Shown in pieces: positions 15,658-23,631 of a stretch of 35,448 bases of DNA (its first letter is position 1; each line of letters opens with the position of its first letter). The stretch is from an uncultured Flavobacteriales bacterium (GTDB lineage Bacteria; Bacteroidota; Bacteroidia; Flavobacteriales_G; NORP312): the NCBI GenBank assembly GCA_905480125.1, contig CAJQPE010000081.1:1-35448 (forward strand). The letters run 5' to 3'. The notes under the pieces were generated by a model. It was not told the DNA's origin and made no database searches. It saw only the letters and a list, made by a program, of their open reading frames with translations. Made by a program: the position numbers and the translations under genes.

Positions 15658-16772
15658 AAATCCTTCATATTATACCCAATCTTCTTAAAGGGGGGGCCGA
15701 GCGACTTGTTTTAGATATTTGTATCGAACTACAAACACATGACAATATTCACGTTCAGCTTATAACGTTCTCTGAATCAAATGAATACCGAGAGCTAACC
15801 AATAAAGTAAATCACCATGTTGTTACTTCTCGTTTTCACCCCAGTATCTCTGGGAAATCATCTAAGGATGTAAAAGATTTACAGATCTACATTTCCAACT
15901 TTAAACCTGATGTAATTCATTCTCATTTATGGGAATCTGAAATGGTCTTGAGTCAAATAAAGTCAGATGCCAAGTGGTTTTCTCATTTTCATGATAACAT
16001 GTCTCAACTCCGCAAAATCAAACTTCCTTTTTCAAAAAAAGATATTACCGACTCTTTTGAGAAAAGAATGGTCCTAAAAAGTTATTCTAACAAAAACGTC
16101 AACTTCATTTGTATATCAAAGTATACGATGTCATATGCTAAAAAAGTACTACCAAAACCGCTACTCAGAAATATTAATTTAATCCATAATGGGATTGATT
16201 TCGACCACTTCTACTCACCAGTAAAAGCAATAAAAGCAGACCTTACACTGATTAATATTGGGAGTTTTGTTAAGAAAAAGAATCAAAAACTAGCAATCGA
16301 AATAGTCGCCCATTTAATTAAAAATGAAATTTCATGTGAGCTGATATTATTGGGAGATGGCCCCTTAAAGGTAGATTTAATAGAGTATGCTAGACAATTG
16401 AATATTTCAGATCAAGTACAGTTCATGGGTAATGTCGATAACGTTGCTAAGCACTTATCTAAAGCAAGCGTATATCTACATACAGCATTAAGTGAACCAT
16501 TTGGCTTAGTTCTTCTGGAAGCTATGGCAGCTGGGTTACCTGTTGTCAGTTTGGACGGAAAAGGAAATCGAGATATAATTAAGAACAATATTAATGGCTA
16601 TATTATTACGAATCAGAGCATTGAATCCTTTTCTAGGGCAATAATCAATTTATCAAAAGAGAAAGAGCTATCTATTAATATTGCGAAAAAAGGCCAAAGA
16701 ACAGCAAAAAAATACGATATTAAAAATTACGGTAAACAATTGCTTAAACTCTATAAAGAAAGTATCTCGTGA
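15654..16772 (+). CDS. Family 4 glycosyltransferase (GT-B)
   Basis: 372 residues. N-terminal GGAERLVLDIC is the acceptor-side glycine loop of GT4 enzymes, and the donor side has the E281-x7-E289 motif in SEPFGLVLLEAMAAGLPVV. VIHSHLWESEM in the first domain and INIGSFVKKKNQKLAIE opening the second Rossmann domain are typical. It transfers an NDP-sugar with retention of configuration on the cytosolic face. The start overlaps the acyltransferase stop (ATGA), and the 3' end overlaps the end of the next, antisense gene by 22 bp. Confidence 0.92.
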   Translation: MKILHIIPNLLKGGAERLVLDICIELQTHDNIHVQLITFSESNEYRELTNKVNHHVVTSRFHPSISGKSSKDVKDLQIYISNFKPDVIHSHLWESEMVLSQIKSDAKWFSHFHDNMSQLRKIKLPFSKKDITDSFEKRMVLKSYSNKNVNFICISKYTMSYAKKVLPKPLLRNINLIHNGIDFDHFYSPVKAIKADLTLINIGSFVKKKNQKLAIEIVAHLIKNEISCELILLGDGPLKVDLIEYARQLNISDQVQFMGNVDNVAKHLSKASVYLHTALSEPFGLVLLEAMAAGLPVVSLDGKGNRDIIKNNINGYIITNQSIESFSRAIINLSKEKELSINIAKKGQRTAKKYDIKNYGKQLLKLYKESIS

Positions 16773-17995
16773 ATAAATGATGAGTAATTTTTTTCAGCAT
16801 TATACTTTGATTTCCAAGTGGTGTATGCAAATTCTCTTTTAATATTCTTTTCGTCTAATCTTAAATTATAATATTTAATGATTTTATCGGCAACAGTTTG
16901 AGCATTTGGATGAGCTTCTATTAAAAAGCCATTTTCATCGTTAACTATTTCTGAAGTTCCACCAACATTAGTCGCTATTGCCGGAATACCAAAACTCATC
17001 GCTTCCATAATTGATACAGGAACACCTTCAGAAGAACTTAAATTAATAAATAAAGATGGTTTACTATTTTTATAATAATCTAATACTAGATCCTTTTCAA
17101 CTCTTCCTTTAAATTCAAAATCAATATTATTTTTAAGAGTTTCATTACTTAATTGTAACAATTCATTCATCTTTTCACCCTCTCCAAAATGAACCCATTT
17201 CAATTTGAATTGAATTAAAGATAGACTTTTAACTAAAAGATCAATTCTTTTAAGTGAAATCAAATTTGAGCAGCTAACTAATAAAAATAAAGAAGAATCT
17301 TCCTTTAAAAACTCCCCTTCATTTACACCCAGCCTTGATAAATTAAAAACTGATTTGTTATTAATTTTCCAATTGTTTATACAATAATCAACCCCCTTTT
17401 GAGATATTGAGAATATCGCAGTTAAATTTTCCGAAATCCATAACCTATATGGTAAATAATTATATTTAGAAGGTTCAAAATACACATCCCAACCATGTAT
17501 TCGACTCACTGTTCGCACACCTGACTCAATCTTCTGGATTAGTGAAAGCGCCAACGCAGAATCGTTACACCAGTAACTATAGAAATATCGATTTTTTATT
17601 AAAGTATATTCTCGGCTAACTTTAAGGTACTCTTTAGCTAAACGTTTTGCATTGTATAATGATATTAACGCACTTTTAAGAATCCCAAAAGAAATTTTTC
17701 GTTTGTATTTTCTTTGAATAATTTTAATCTCCTCAATGAAAATTTGATCAAGTAACAACACCAATGACTTTATCTTGTCAAGATTTGTTATCTCATAAGA
17801 CAATTGCCTAACTTCCATGTTGTTAGGTAATTGTCTTTTTTTATAAGAAGTTGGACTATGTGTGAAAATAACAATCTTGTCAAACCCTTTGGCTAGATAT
17901 TCAATCTCATTCTCAATAAACGTTTCCCCGTCACCATAAGGATAATTAGCCGTAATAAAAAAAAGTATATTGGAGTTATTATTTAATTTTGACAT
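16751..17995 (-). CDS. Family 4 glycosyltransferase on the opposite strand
   Basis: 414 residues. Features are FFITANYPYGDGETFIENE at the N-terminus, RIHGWDVYFEPS, the second domain opening LVSCSNLISLKRIDLLVKSL, and the E-x7-E donor motif SSSEGVPVSIMEAMSFG. This is a complete GT-B enzyme of the amylovoran/colanic-acid WcaL-like sort. It is antisense to both neighbours: the last 22 bp overlap the 3' end of the upstream GT4 gene, and its ATG (complement of 17993-17995) is only 10 bp from the ATG of the next plus-strand gene. Its promoter must lie inside that divergent gene; I could not identify it. Confidence 0.9.
   Translation of the reverse strand: MSKLNNNSNILFFITANYPYGDGETFIENEIEYLAKGFDKIVIFTHSPTSYKKRQLPNNMEVRQLSYEITNLDKIKSLVLLLDQIFIEEIKIIQRKYKRKISFGILKSALISLYNAKRLAKEYLKVSREYTLIKNRYFYSYWCNDSALALSLIQKIESGVRTVSRIHGWDVYFEPSKYNYLPYRLWISENLTAIFSISQKGVDYCINNWKINNKSVFNLSRLGVNEGEFLKEDSSLFLLVSCSNLISLKRIDLLVKSLSLIQFKLKWVHFGEGEKMNELLQLSNETLKNNIDFEFKGRVEKDLVLDYYKNSKPSLFINLSSSEGVPVSIMEAMSFGIPAIATNVGGTSEIVNDENGFLIEAHPNAQTVADKIIKYYNLRLDEKNIKREFAYTTWKSKYNAEKNYSSFIHEILSL
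17984..17991 (+). promoter_or_regulatory. Candidate -7 box for the glycosyltransferase at 18006
   Basis: TAATTTTG matches TAnnTTTG and ends 14 bp before ATG 18006. It lies within codons 2-4 of the divergent GT4 gene. No -33 TTG is found at the right distance (the nearest leaves an 11-bp spacer), so the call is weak. Confidence 0.25.
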
Positions 17996-18005
17996 TTACA
18001 CAAAA

Positions 18006-19289
18006 ATGCAAAAAGTCCTTATAATATCCTACTTCTTCCCACCTTGTAACTTAACTGCTTCTCAAAGAGCATATAGTTGGGCGAAACATCTAAATAAATT
18101 TGGGTTTTACCCAATTATTGTGACTCGTAAATGGGAAAAACATGTCCGATCTTATGTCGATTGCCATTATGCAACATCAGATGGTGACCTTGTAGAAAAA
18201 CATGATAACTATGAAGTTCACTATTGCCCATATAGCCCCAATTTAAGAGATCGACTTCACACAAGTGGTAAATTATTTCTCATCAAAAAATTCTTATCCT
18301 TGCTAGAGCTAATATTGCAAAACATAAACATTAAGTTTTGCTCTTTCAATAACATATATGTAAAGGCCGATGAATTGTTAAATACCCAACAAGAAATCTC
18401 TGCCATAATTATTAGCGGTAATCCATTTATTCAATTTAAGTTTGGTTATAAACTTCATAAAAAACATGGTATTCCATGGATAGCTGATTATAGAGACGCG
18501 TGGACAACAAGTACAATCGCAAATACTGTGAATAATCCAATAAAAAAGTTACTCAATTTTTACAACCAATATTTTGAAAAAAAATGGGTTTCCTCTGCTA
18601 GTTTTGTTACCGCCAGTTCAGATCCGATAGCAGAAAGCGTTTCTAAACTGGTTAATGTTTCTCAAAAAGCAATTTATAACGGATATGATCCTGAGGATTT
18701 TGAATCAATTAAATCTATTAATTCTACCACACAACATTTTCAAATCGCATATATTGGAACCCTATATGATGGACAGAAAATAGAAATTTTTGTTGATGCC
18801 TTTAAAAAATTTATTGAACAGCTTAATCCCAATTGCAAGTTGTTTTTTCCAGGCCTAGAGATAGATAAAATACAGCACCTGAGAATTACAGAATTATTAC
18901 ACGGGTACAAGAAGTATTACACAACTACTGGTCGTATTGAGAGAAAAGAAATTCTAAATATCGAAAAAGAATCACATATACTACTGCATATTGCATGGCC
19001 AGGATATGAAGGTATTGTTGCCAGTAAAATTTATGAATACATTGGCGCTAACCGAAAAATACTTGTAGTACCGGGAGATAATAGTACAATTGATAAAATT
19101 GTAAAGGAATCTAAAGCAGGAGTAATACTAAATAACATGCAGGATACTTTTGAATTTCTTTGCAATGAATATGAAAAATTTATAGTGAATCCCGATAACT
19201 TCGTGTTAAATTCTAAAAATTCATCCGATAAGTTCACGAGAAAGCACCAAACCAGCGAGTTGGGATCATTATTAAAGACATTTATATAA
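18006..19289 (+). CDS. Glycosyltransferase, GT4-like (GT-B)
   Basis: 427 residues from ATG 18006. The start MQKVLIISYFFPP is the usual first strand and loop of this group; an in-frame TTG at 17970 would add 12 residues and overlap the divergent gene, so it is not used. IISGNPFIQFKFGYKL and WIADYRDAWTT are typical of the N-terminal domain, and the donor domain has YIGTLYDGQKIEIFVDAF and ASKIYEYIGANRKILVV in place of a classical E-x7-E. It probably assembles the same polysaccharide as the neighbouring transferases. An asparagine-synthase fossil starts 4 bp after the stop. Confidence 0.85.
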   Translation: MQKVLIISYFFPPCNLTASQRAYSWAKHLNKFGFYPIIVTRKWEKHVRSYVDCHYATSDGDLVEKHDNYEVHYCPYSPNLRDRLHTSGKLFLIKKFLSLLELILQNINIKFCSFNNIYVKADELLNTQQEISAIIISGNPFIQFKFGYKLHKKHGIPWIADYRDAWTTSTIANTVNNPIKKLLNFYNQYFEKKWVSSASFVTASSDPIAESVSKLVNVSQKAIYNGYDPEDFESIKSINSTTQHFQIAYIGTLYDGQKIEIFVDAFKKFIEQLNPNCKLFFPGLEIDKIQHLRITELLHGYKKYYTTTGRIERKEILNIEKESHILLHIAWPGYEGIVASKIYEYIGANRKILVVPGDNSTIDKIVKESKAGVILNNMQDTFEFLCNEYEKFIVNPDNFVLNSKNSSDKFTRKHQTSELGSLLKTFI

Positions 19290-19293
19290 CAAC

Positions 19294-19431
19294 ATGTGCG
19301 GAGTAATCAGATGTTTTACTCCTTATCTAGATAGAAATTATTTAACACTATATACTAATATTCTTTCCCTTAGAAGGCAAAAGAGTGAAAGTTATAGTTT
19401 TAATACAAAGATGAAAATAGGCAGTTTATAA
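19294..19431 (+). pseudogene. 45-codon fossil of an asparagine-synthase N-terminus
   Basis: ATG 19294 opens a 45-residue frame beginning Met-Cys-Gly-Val, ending at TAA 19429-19431. It aligns without a gap to residues 1-45 of the full AsnB at 20420: MCGV/MCGI, FTP/LSP, LTLYTNIL/LSKMTDAL, and KMKIG/ELHIG. The key HRGPD glutaminase motif has decayed to LRRQK, and the Gly-Phe after MCGI is lost. Nothing of the remaining about 560 residues is left before the next gene, which starts 7 bp later. I read it as a remnant of a second asnB-type gene. A short functional peptide is conceivable but not supported. Confidence 0.65.
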
Positions 19432-19438
19432 ATTAACA

Positions 19439-20377
19439 ATGAAGGCTATGAATAAACTTATGAAACGATCGAATTATTTTTTTGAAGAAATAAAAAAATG
19501 CAACTTTTGTACTAACCCTTCTACCGAAAATAAAATTCTAGGTATACGGCTCAATACCTCTCAAGGTCTAAATCCTAAAGATAAATGTGGTATAGCCGTC
19601 TCTATTTTCAGGTGCTCCGTTTGCAATCTAATTTATTCTAACCCCCAGCCAATTCCCGTTAACATACAAGAACATTACGGGATTCCTCCTGAGACCTACT
19701 GGAAAGAAGAATATTTCTCATACGATCCATCATATTTCAAAGCTCAAATTACGACTGCAAAAAAAATTATTTCATTTGAACCAGAAATGAAGGCGCTCGA
19801 CATAGGTTCTGGACTAGGGAAATGCATGATTTCTTTATCAAATGCTGGATTTGATACTTATGGGATTGAACCTTCGATTACGTTTAGAGACAAAGCAATA
19901 TCCAAAATGGGCATTGATGCTGATCGACTAAAATTGGGAATGCTAGAAGAAGTGGAATACGACATTAGCACTTTTGATTTTATCACTTTTGGCGCTGTTC
20001 TTGAGCATTTATATGACCCGGCTGGAAGTATAAAAACAGCTTTAAATTGGTTAAAACCGGGGGGAGTTATTCAAATAGAAGTACCTTCGTCTCGTTGGTT
20101 AATTTCAAAACTCTTTAATTTTTATTTCAAAATGAGGGGAACAAATTACGTTACGAACCTCAGCCCTATGCACACGCCTTATCATATGTTCGAATTTGAC
20201 ATTAGATCATTTGAAAAATTAGCTGATCAGCTAAACTTTGAAATAGTTGAACATCATATCGAGGTCTGCAGTATATATCACATTCCAAAATTATTGCATC
20301 CACTGCTCAAATGGTATATGAACATAACCAATACAGGCATGCAACTAACTGTTTGGCTGCGTAAAACAAACACCTAA
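19439..20377 (+). CDS. Class I SAM-dependent methyltransferase with N-terminal zinc ribbon
   Basis: 312 residues. Two cysteine pairs (CNFC near residue 21 and CSVC near 59, the latter in FRCSVCNLIYSNPQP) form a zinc ribbon seen in many sugar methyltransferases of polysaccharide loci. The SAM-binding motif I is D121-I-G-S-G-L-G127, followed by FGAVLEHLYDPAG and WLKPGGVIQIEVPS. The start is uncertain, since in-frame ATGs at 19439, 19448 and 19460 all precede the zinc ribbon. The gene lies between an asnB fossil and a full asnB, so it may have come in with that recombination. It likely O-methylates a sugar; the acceptor is unknown. Confidence 0.85.
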   Translation: MKAMNKLMKRSNYFFEEIKKCNFCTNPSTENKILGIRLNTSQGLNPKDKCGIAVSIFRCSVCNLIYSNPQPIPVNIQEHYGIPPETYWKEEYFSYDPSYFKAQITTAKKIISFEPEMKALDIGSGLGKCMISLSNAGFDTYGIEPSITFRDKAISKMGIDADRLKLGMLEEVEYDISTFDFITFGAVLEHLYDPAGSIKTALNWLKPGGVIQIEVPSSRWLISKLFNFYFKMRGTNYVTNLSPMHTPYHMFEFDIRSFEKLADQLNFEIVEHHIEVCSIYHIPKLLHPLLKWYMNITNTGMQLTVWLRKTNT

Positions 20378-20419
20378 TTGATATTATACAGGTGCACCAA
20401 ATGATGAACAGCTAATACT

Positions 20420-22255
20420 ATGTGTGGAATAACTGGGTTTCTTTCTCCTAATATGGGAAAAGTACATCTTTCAAAAATGACAGATGCTCTTGCTCATCGC
20501 GGACCTGACGCTTTCGGATTATTTCATAAACCCGAACTTCACATTGGATTAGGACACCGAAGATTAAGTATTCTAGACCTATCAACCAAAGCAAATCAGC
20601 CAATGACTTCGCATTGTAATAGATATGCGATTGTCTTTAACGGAGAAATATATAATTATCATGAGATAGCTAGTGAACTTCAATCTGCATTGATAACAAA
20701 TTCTGATACGGAAGTCATACTTGAAGCTTTTTGCAAATGGGGAGCGGATTTTGTACATAAACTTAATGGAATGTTTGCCATTTCTATTTTCGACACCCAA
20801 ACAAAAAGCTTGTATTTGTTTAGGGACCGACTTGGAATCAAACCACTATACTATTATCGAGATGAAACTAATTTTCTCTTTGGTAGCGAATTGAAAAGCA
20901 TCAAGGCCTCAGGTATTCAGTTGAAAATAAATAAAGGAATTATTACCCCCTACCTACATTTGGGTTATATCCCTCAGAATCACACAATTTATTATGACAC
21001 ATACAAACTTCCTGCAGGTTCTTATGCTATTTTGAGAGGTAATCACTTCAAGGTCCATTCATTCTGGGAGCCAGAAAATTGTATAGAAAAAGATACAATA
21101 TGGAATTATAATGTTGCAAAAAAAACGTTAAACCAAGAGCTGAATTTAGCTATAGAAAAAAGGCTAATTAGTGATGTTCCGCTTGGCACCTTTTTAAGCG
21201 GCGGTATTGATTCCAGTCTTGTCTCTGCAATTGCAGCTAAACAAAGTAGTACGAAATTAAATACATTCTCTATTGGTTTTAAAGACGCAAAGCATAACGA
21301 AAGTGGTTATGCTGCTAAAGTAGCTAACCACCTTAAAACCAGCCATCATGAGTTCCTTTTAACCAAAGATGATGCGTTAGGGGAACTAGAAGAAATAACG
21401 GATAATTTTGACCAGCCATTCGCCGACTCTTCAGCGCTGCCTACCTATTTGGTAGCTAAGATGGCTAAAAAGCATGTCTCCGTTTGTTTGTCTGGAGATG
21501 GGGGTGATGAGTTGTTTATGGGATATGGCAGTTACTCTTGGGCTAAACGATTATCAAATCCGTTAATCTGGTCATTAAGAAAACCTATTTCTAATCTACT
21601 TAGCTTTTCACCAAACCCCATACATAATAGAGCTAGCTGGCTATTTAAAGGTAGTAAACAAAATACTAAGAGTCATGTTTTTTCTCAAGAACAATACCTG
21701 TTTTCGGAACAAGAAATAAGTACGATTCTTAAATCGAGTAATTCAGTACACATTGATTCGCTGAATAAAGAACCCTCAATAAACAGAGTATTTACAGCGA
21801 GTGAAAATCAGGCATTTTTCGACCTAAACAACTACCTAAAAGATGACCTATTGGTAAAAGTAGATATGGCCTCCATGCAAAACTCCTTAGAAGTGAGAGT
21901 TCCGTTATTAGATCACAATGTGGTTTCCTTAGCGTTAAATATCAGCGAGAAATTTAAAGCGCATCCTAACGGAACTCAAAAACACATCCTAAAGGAGGTA
22001 CTTTATGACTATGTTCCCAAACAATATTTTGACCGACCGAAATGGGGCTTTTCTATCCCTTTACAAAATTGGCTACAGAATGAGTTACATTACCTCATCG
22101 ATAAATATCTAAATACTGCAACTTTAACAGAACTAGATATTTATAACGTTACCAAAATAAAGATGCTTGTAAAACGCTTTGAAAATGGAGAAACAATTTT
22201 ATACAACAAAATTTGGTCGCTTATAATGCTGAACAGATACCTCTTACAAAATTAG
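20420..22255 (+). CDS. asnB: Asparagine synthase-type glutamine amidotransferase
   Basis: 611 residues, full length. The N-terminal glutaminase domain has the nucleophile Cys2 (MCGITGF), HRGPDAFG and IGLGHRRLSILDL; the C-terminal ATP-pyrophosphatase domain has S260-G-G-I-D-S-S266 and SGDGGDELFMGY. In amino-acid metabolism it makes asparagine from aspartate; copies inside polysaccharide loci are thought to amidate uronic acids or other sugar carboxyl groups, which fits here. It has 42 bp between it and the upstream methyltransferase, and its stop overlaps the antisense membrane-protein gene by 4 bp. A decayed second copy of its N-terminus lies at 19294. Confidence 0.93.
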   Translation: MCGITGFLSPNMGKVHLSKMTDALAHRGPDAFGLFHKPELHIGLGHRRLSILDLSTKANQPMTSHCNRYAIVFNGEIYNYHEIASELQSALITNSDTEVILEAFCKWGADFVHKLNGMFAISIFDTQTKSLYLFRDRLGIKPLYYYRDETNFLFGSELKSIKASGIQLKINKGIITPYLHLGYIPQNHTIYYDTYKLPAGSYAILRGNHFKVHSFWEPENCIEKDTIWNYNVAKKTLNQELNLAIEKRLISDVPLGTFLSGGIDSSLVSAIAAKQSSTKLNTFSIGFKDAKHNESGYAAKVANHLKTSHHEFLLTKDDALGELEEITDNFDQPFADSSALPTYLVAKMAKKHVSVCLSGDGGDELFMGYGSYSWAKRLSNPLIWSLRKPISNLLSFSPNPIHNRASWLFKGSKQNTKSHVFSQEQYLFSEQEISTILKSSNSVHIDSLNKEPSINRVFTASENQAFFDLNNYLKDDLLVKVDMASMQNSLEVRVPLLDHNVVSLALNISEKFKAHPNGTQKHILKEVLYDYVPKQYFDRPKWGFSIPLQNWLQNELHYLIDKYLNTATLTELDIYNVTKIKMLVKRFENGETILYNKIWSLIMLNRYLLQN

Positions 22256-23589
22256 CTTGACCTATTAGGCTTCGTTAAGTTATAAATGACCACTAACATT
22301 GCAAAATAATAAGGAACAAAAGGTACTTTGTAACGAACCATCGCTCCAAAATTTGTTCCGGCAATTCCAACTCCAAAAGCAAGAAATAAGCTAAATACAA
22401 GTGAGTACAATAAAATAGGCTCTCTAACAATTACTCTAAATATATTTATAAATTTTACTTTCATTAATAGAAACATAGTTAGCACAAAAAGTATGCTATT
22501 TTCGATTACAGATACCACCATCATTGGGCTTCCAATTTCAAAAAACATTGGACGGTAAATCGCAGTAAATATTGCAACTGGAGCTAACGATATCATACCT
22601 CCTATGGTCCCATCAATTTCTCCAATGTTATAATTGTTATTCCCATACTGGCCCTCTCTTAATAAATCTTGCTGAATTATCTGGGCTTGGTTTATTGCCT
22701 GGTCAACATCTCCATATGTTCCCATCAGTTGACTCAAATTATTTATTGTAATGTAGCCCACAACGCCAATAATTGAACCTAACAAAGGTATCATAAATAA
22801 CTTTGGCCAAGGAAACGGTATACCTTTAAGATAGGCACTATTTAACCACAACATTACACCTGGTAAAAGCGACATTATTACATATGGTTTGATGTTTATA
22901 ACAACAACTAGATTCAATATCATAAAAAACGAGTTAACCAGAATATTTTTTCCTTGAATAAAGACTTTAAAAAAATTATAAGATATCCAACATGTAGAAG
23001 ATAAAACAAAAGTATCTTTCATAATACCAGATCCCCAAAAAAGAAGGGTAGGTAAAAACAAAATTGCATATGCTAAATGCTTTTCCATGCCTTTATATAA
23101 GGTGTTAAACAAACGATACAATTTCCAAATACCAATATATGAGAATGTTGCCGTTAGCAAACTCATAGGAATAAACGAATTAAAACCCAAATCAGCTATC
23201 AAACTCGAATAACGACAAACTGAAAAAGTATTAGCAGTACGATACATATAAAAGGGTGGATAACCTGTATCCGCATTAAATGCAATATAATTTTCATACC
23301 GCAAATCGTTGTTTAGAATATTCCAATAGCTAGTAAAATCAACACTTTTCAAATTGGATAATGCAACGGCACCCTTATAGTAATTAGTAGTATCTCCTCC
23401 GTCATAATATAAAGTATACACTAAAGAAAAGGCGATTGCGCCCGATAATTTAGCAAATAAGCCTAAAGTAAAGTACTTATATTCTACTATTTTGTTTTGT
23501 TTATTTCCTTGAATTAAGTAACCAATACCTAGAATAACTAACAAGTAAAAAGGTGTTAATGTAAAATCCCATATAGTTAATATATCCAT
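22252..23589 (-). CDS. Polytopic membrane protein, possible polysaccharide polymerase or GT-C enzyme
   Basis: 445 residues with roughly ten hydrophobic segments and no domain I can name with certainty. The first loop carries YYDGGDTTNYY, an acidic motif at the place where GT-C glycosyltransferases keep catalytic residues; other notable parts are the loop around NADTGYPPFYMYR, FWGSGIMKDTF in the middle and MVRYKVPFVPYYFAML near the end. Length, topology and location fit a Wzy-like polymerase, EpsG-like protein or membrane glycosyltransferase. It is the only candidate polymerase in the window. It runs antisense to the locus, overlaps asnB by 4 bp at the 3' ends, and starts 42 bp from the divergent GT4 gene. 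Confidence 0.6.
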   Translation of the reverse strand: MDILTIWDFTLTPFYLLVILGIGYLIQGNKQNKIVEYKYFTLGLFAKLSGAIAFSLVYTLYYDGGDTTNYYKGAVALSNLKSVDFTSYWNILNNDLRYENYIAFNADTGYPPFYMYRTANTFSVCRYSSLIADLGFNSFIPMSLLTATFSYIGIWKLYRLFNTLYKGMEKHLAYAILFLPTLLFWGSGIMKDTFVLSSTCWISYNFFKVFIQGKNILVNSFFMILNLVVVINIKPYVIMSLLPGVMLWLNSAYLKGIPFPWPKLFMIPLLGSIIGVVGYITINNLSQLMGTYGDVDQAINQAQIIQQDLLREGQYGNNNYNIGEIDGTIGGMISLAPVAIFTAIYRPMFFEIGSPMMVVSVIENSILFVLTMFLLMKVKFINIFRVIVREPILLYSLVFSLFLAFGVGIAGTNFGAMVRYKVPFVPYYFAMLVVIYNLTKPNRSS

Positions 23590-23603
23590 CTAATCTATTC
23601 GCT

Positions 23604-23624
23604 TATTTTTGCGCAGCAAAGCTA
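23604..23624. promoter_or_regulatory. Two opposed candidate -7 boxes in a 42-bp divergent gap
   Basis: Plus strand: TATTTTTG at 23604-23611, pointing to the GT4 gene at 23632. Minus strand: TAGCTTTG (complement of 23617-23624), pointing to the membrane-protein gene that starts at 23589. Both match TAnnTTTG exactly, with leaders of about 15-25 bases. Neither has a clear TTG at -33, so the call is tentative. Confidence 0.35.
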
Positions 23625-23631
23625 CACTAAT

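Noticed and set aside
17970-18005. TTG start 12 codons upstream of the GT4-like gene at 18006
   Set aside because: It would overlap the divergent gene and adds residues before the usual first beta strand.
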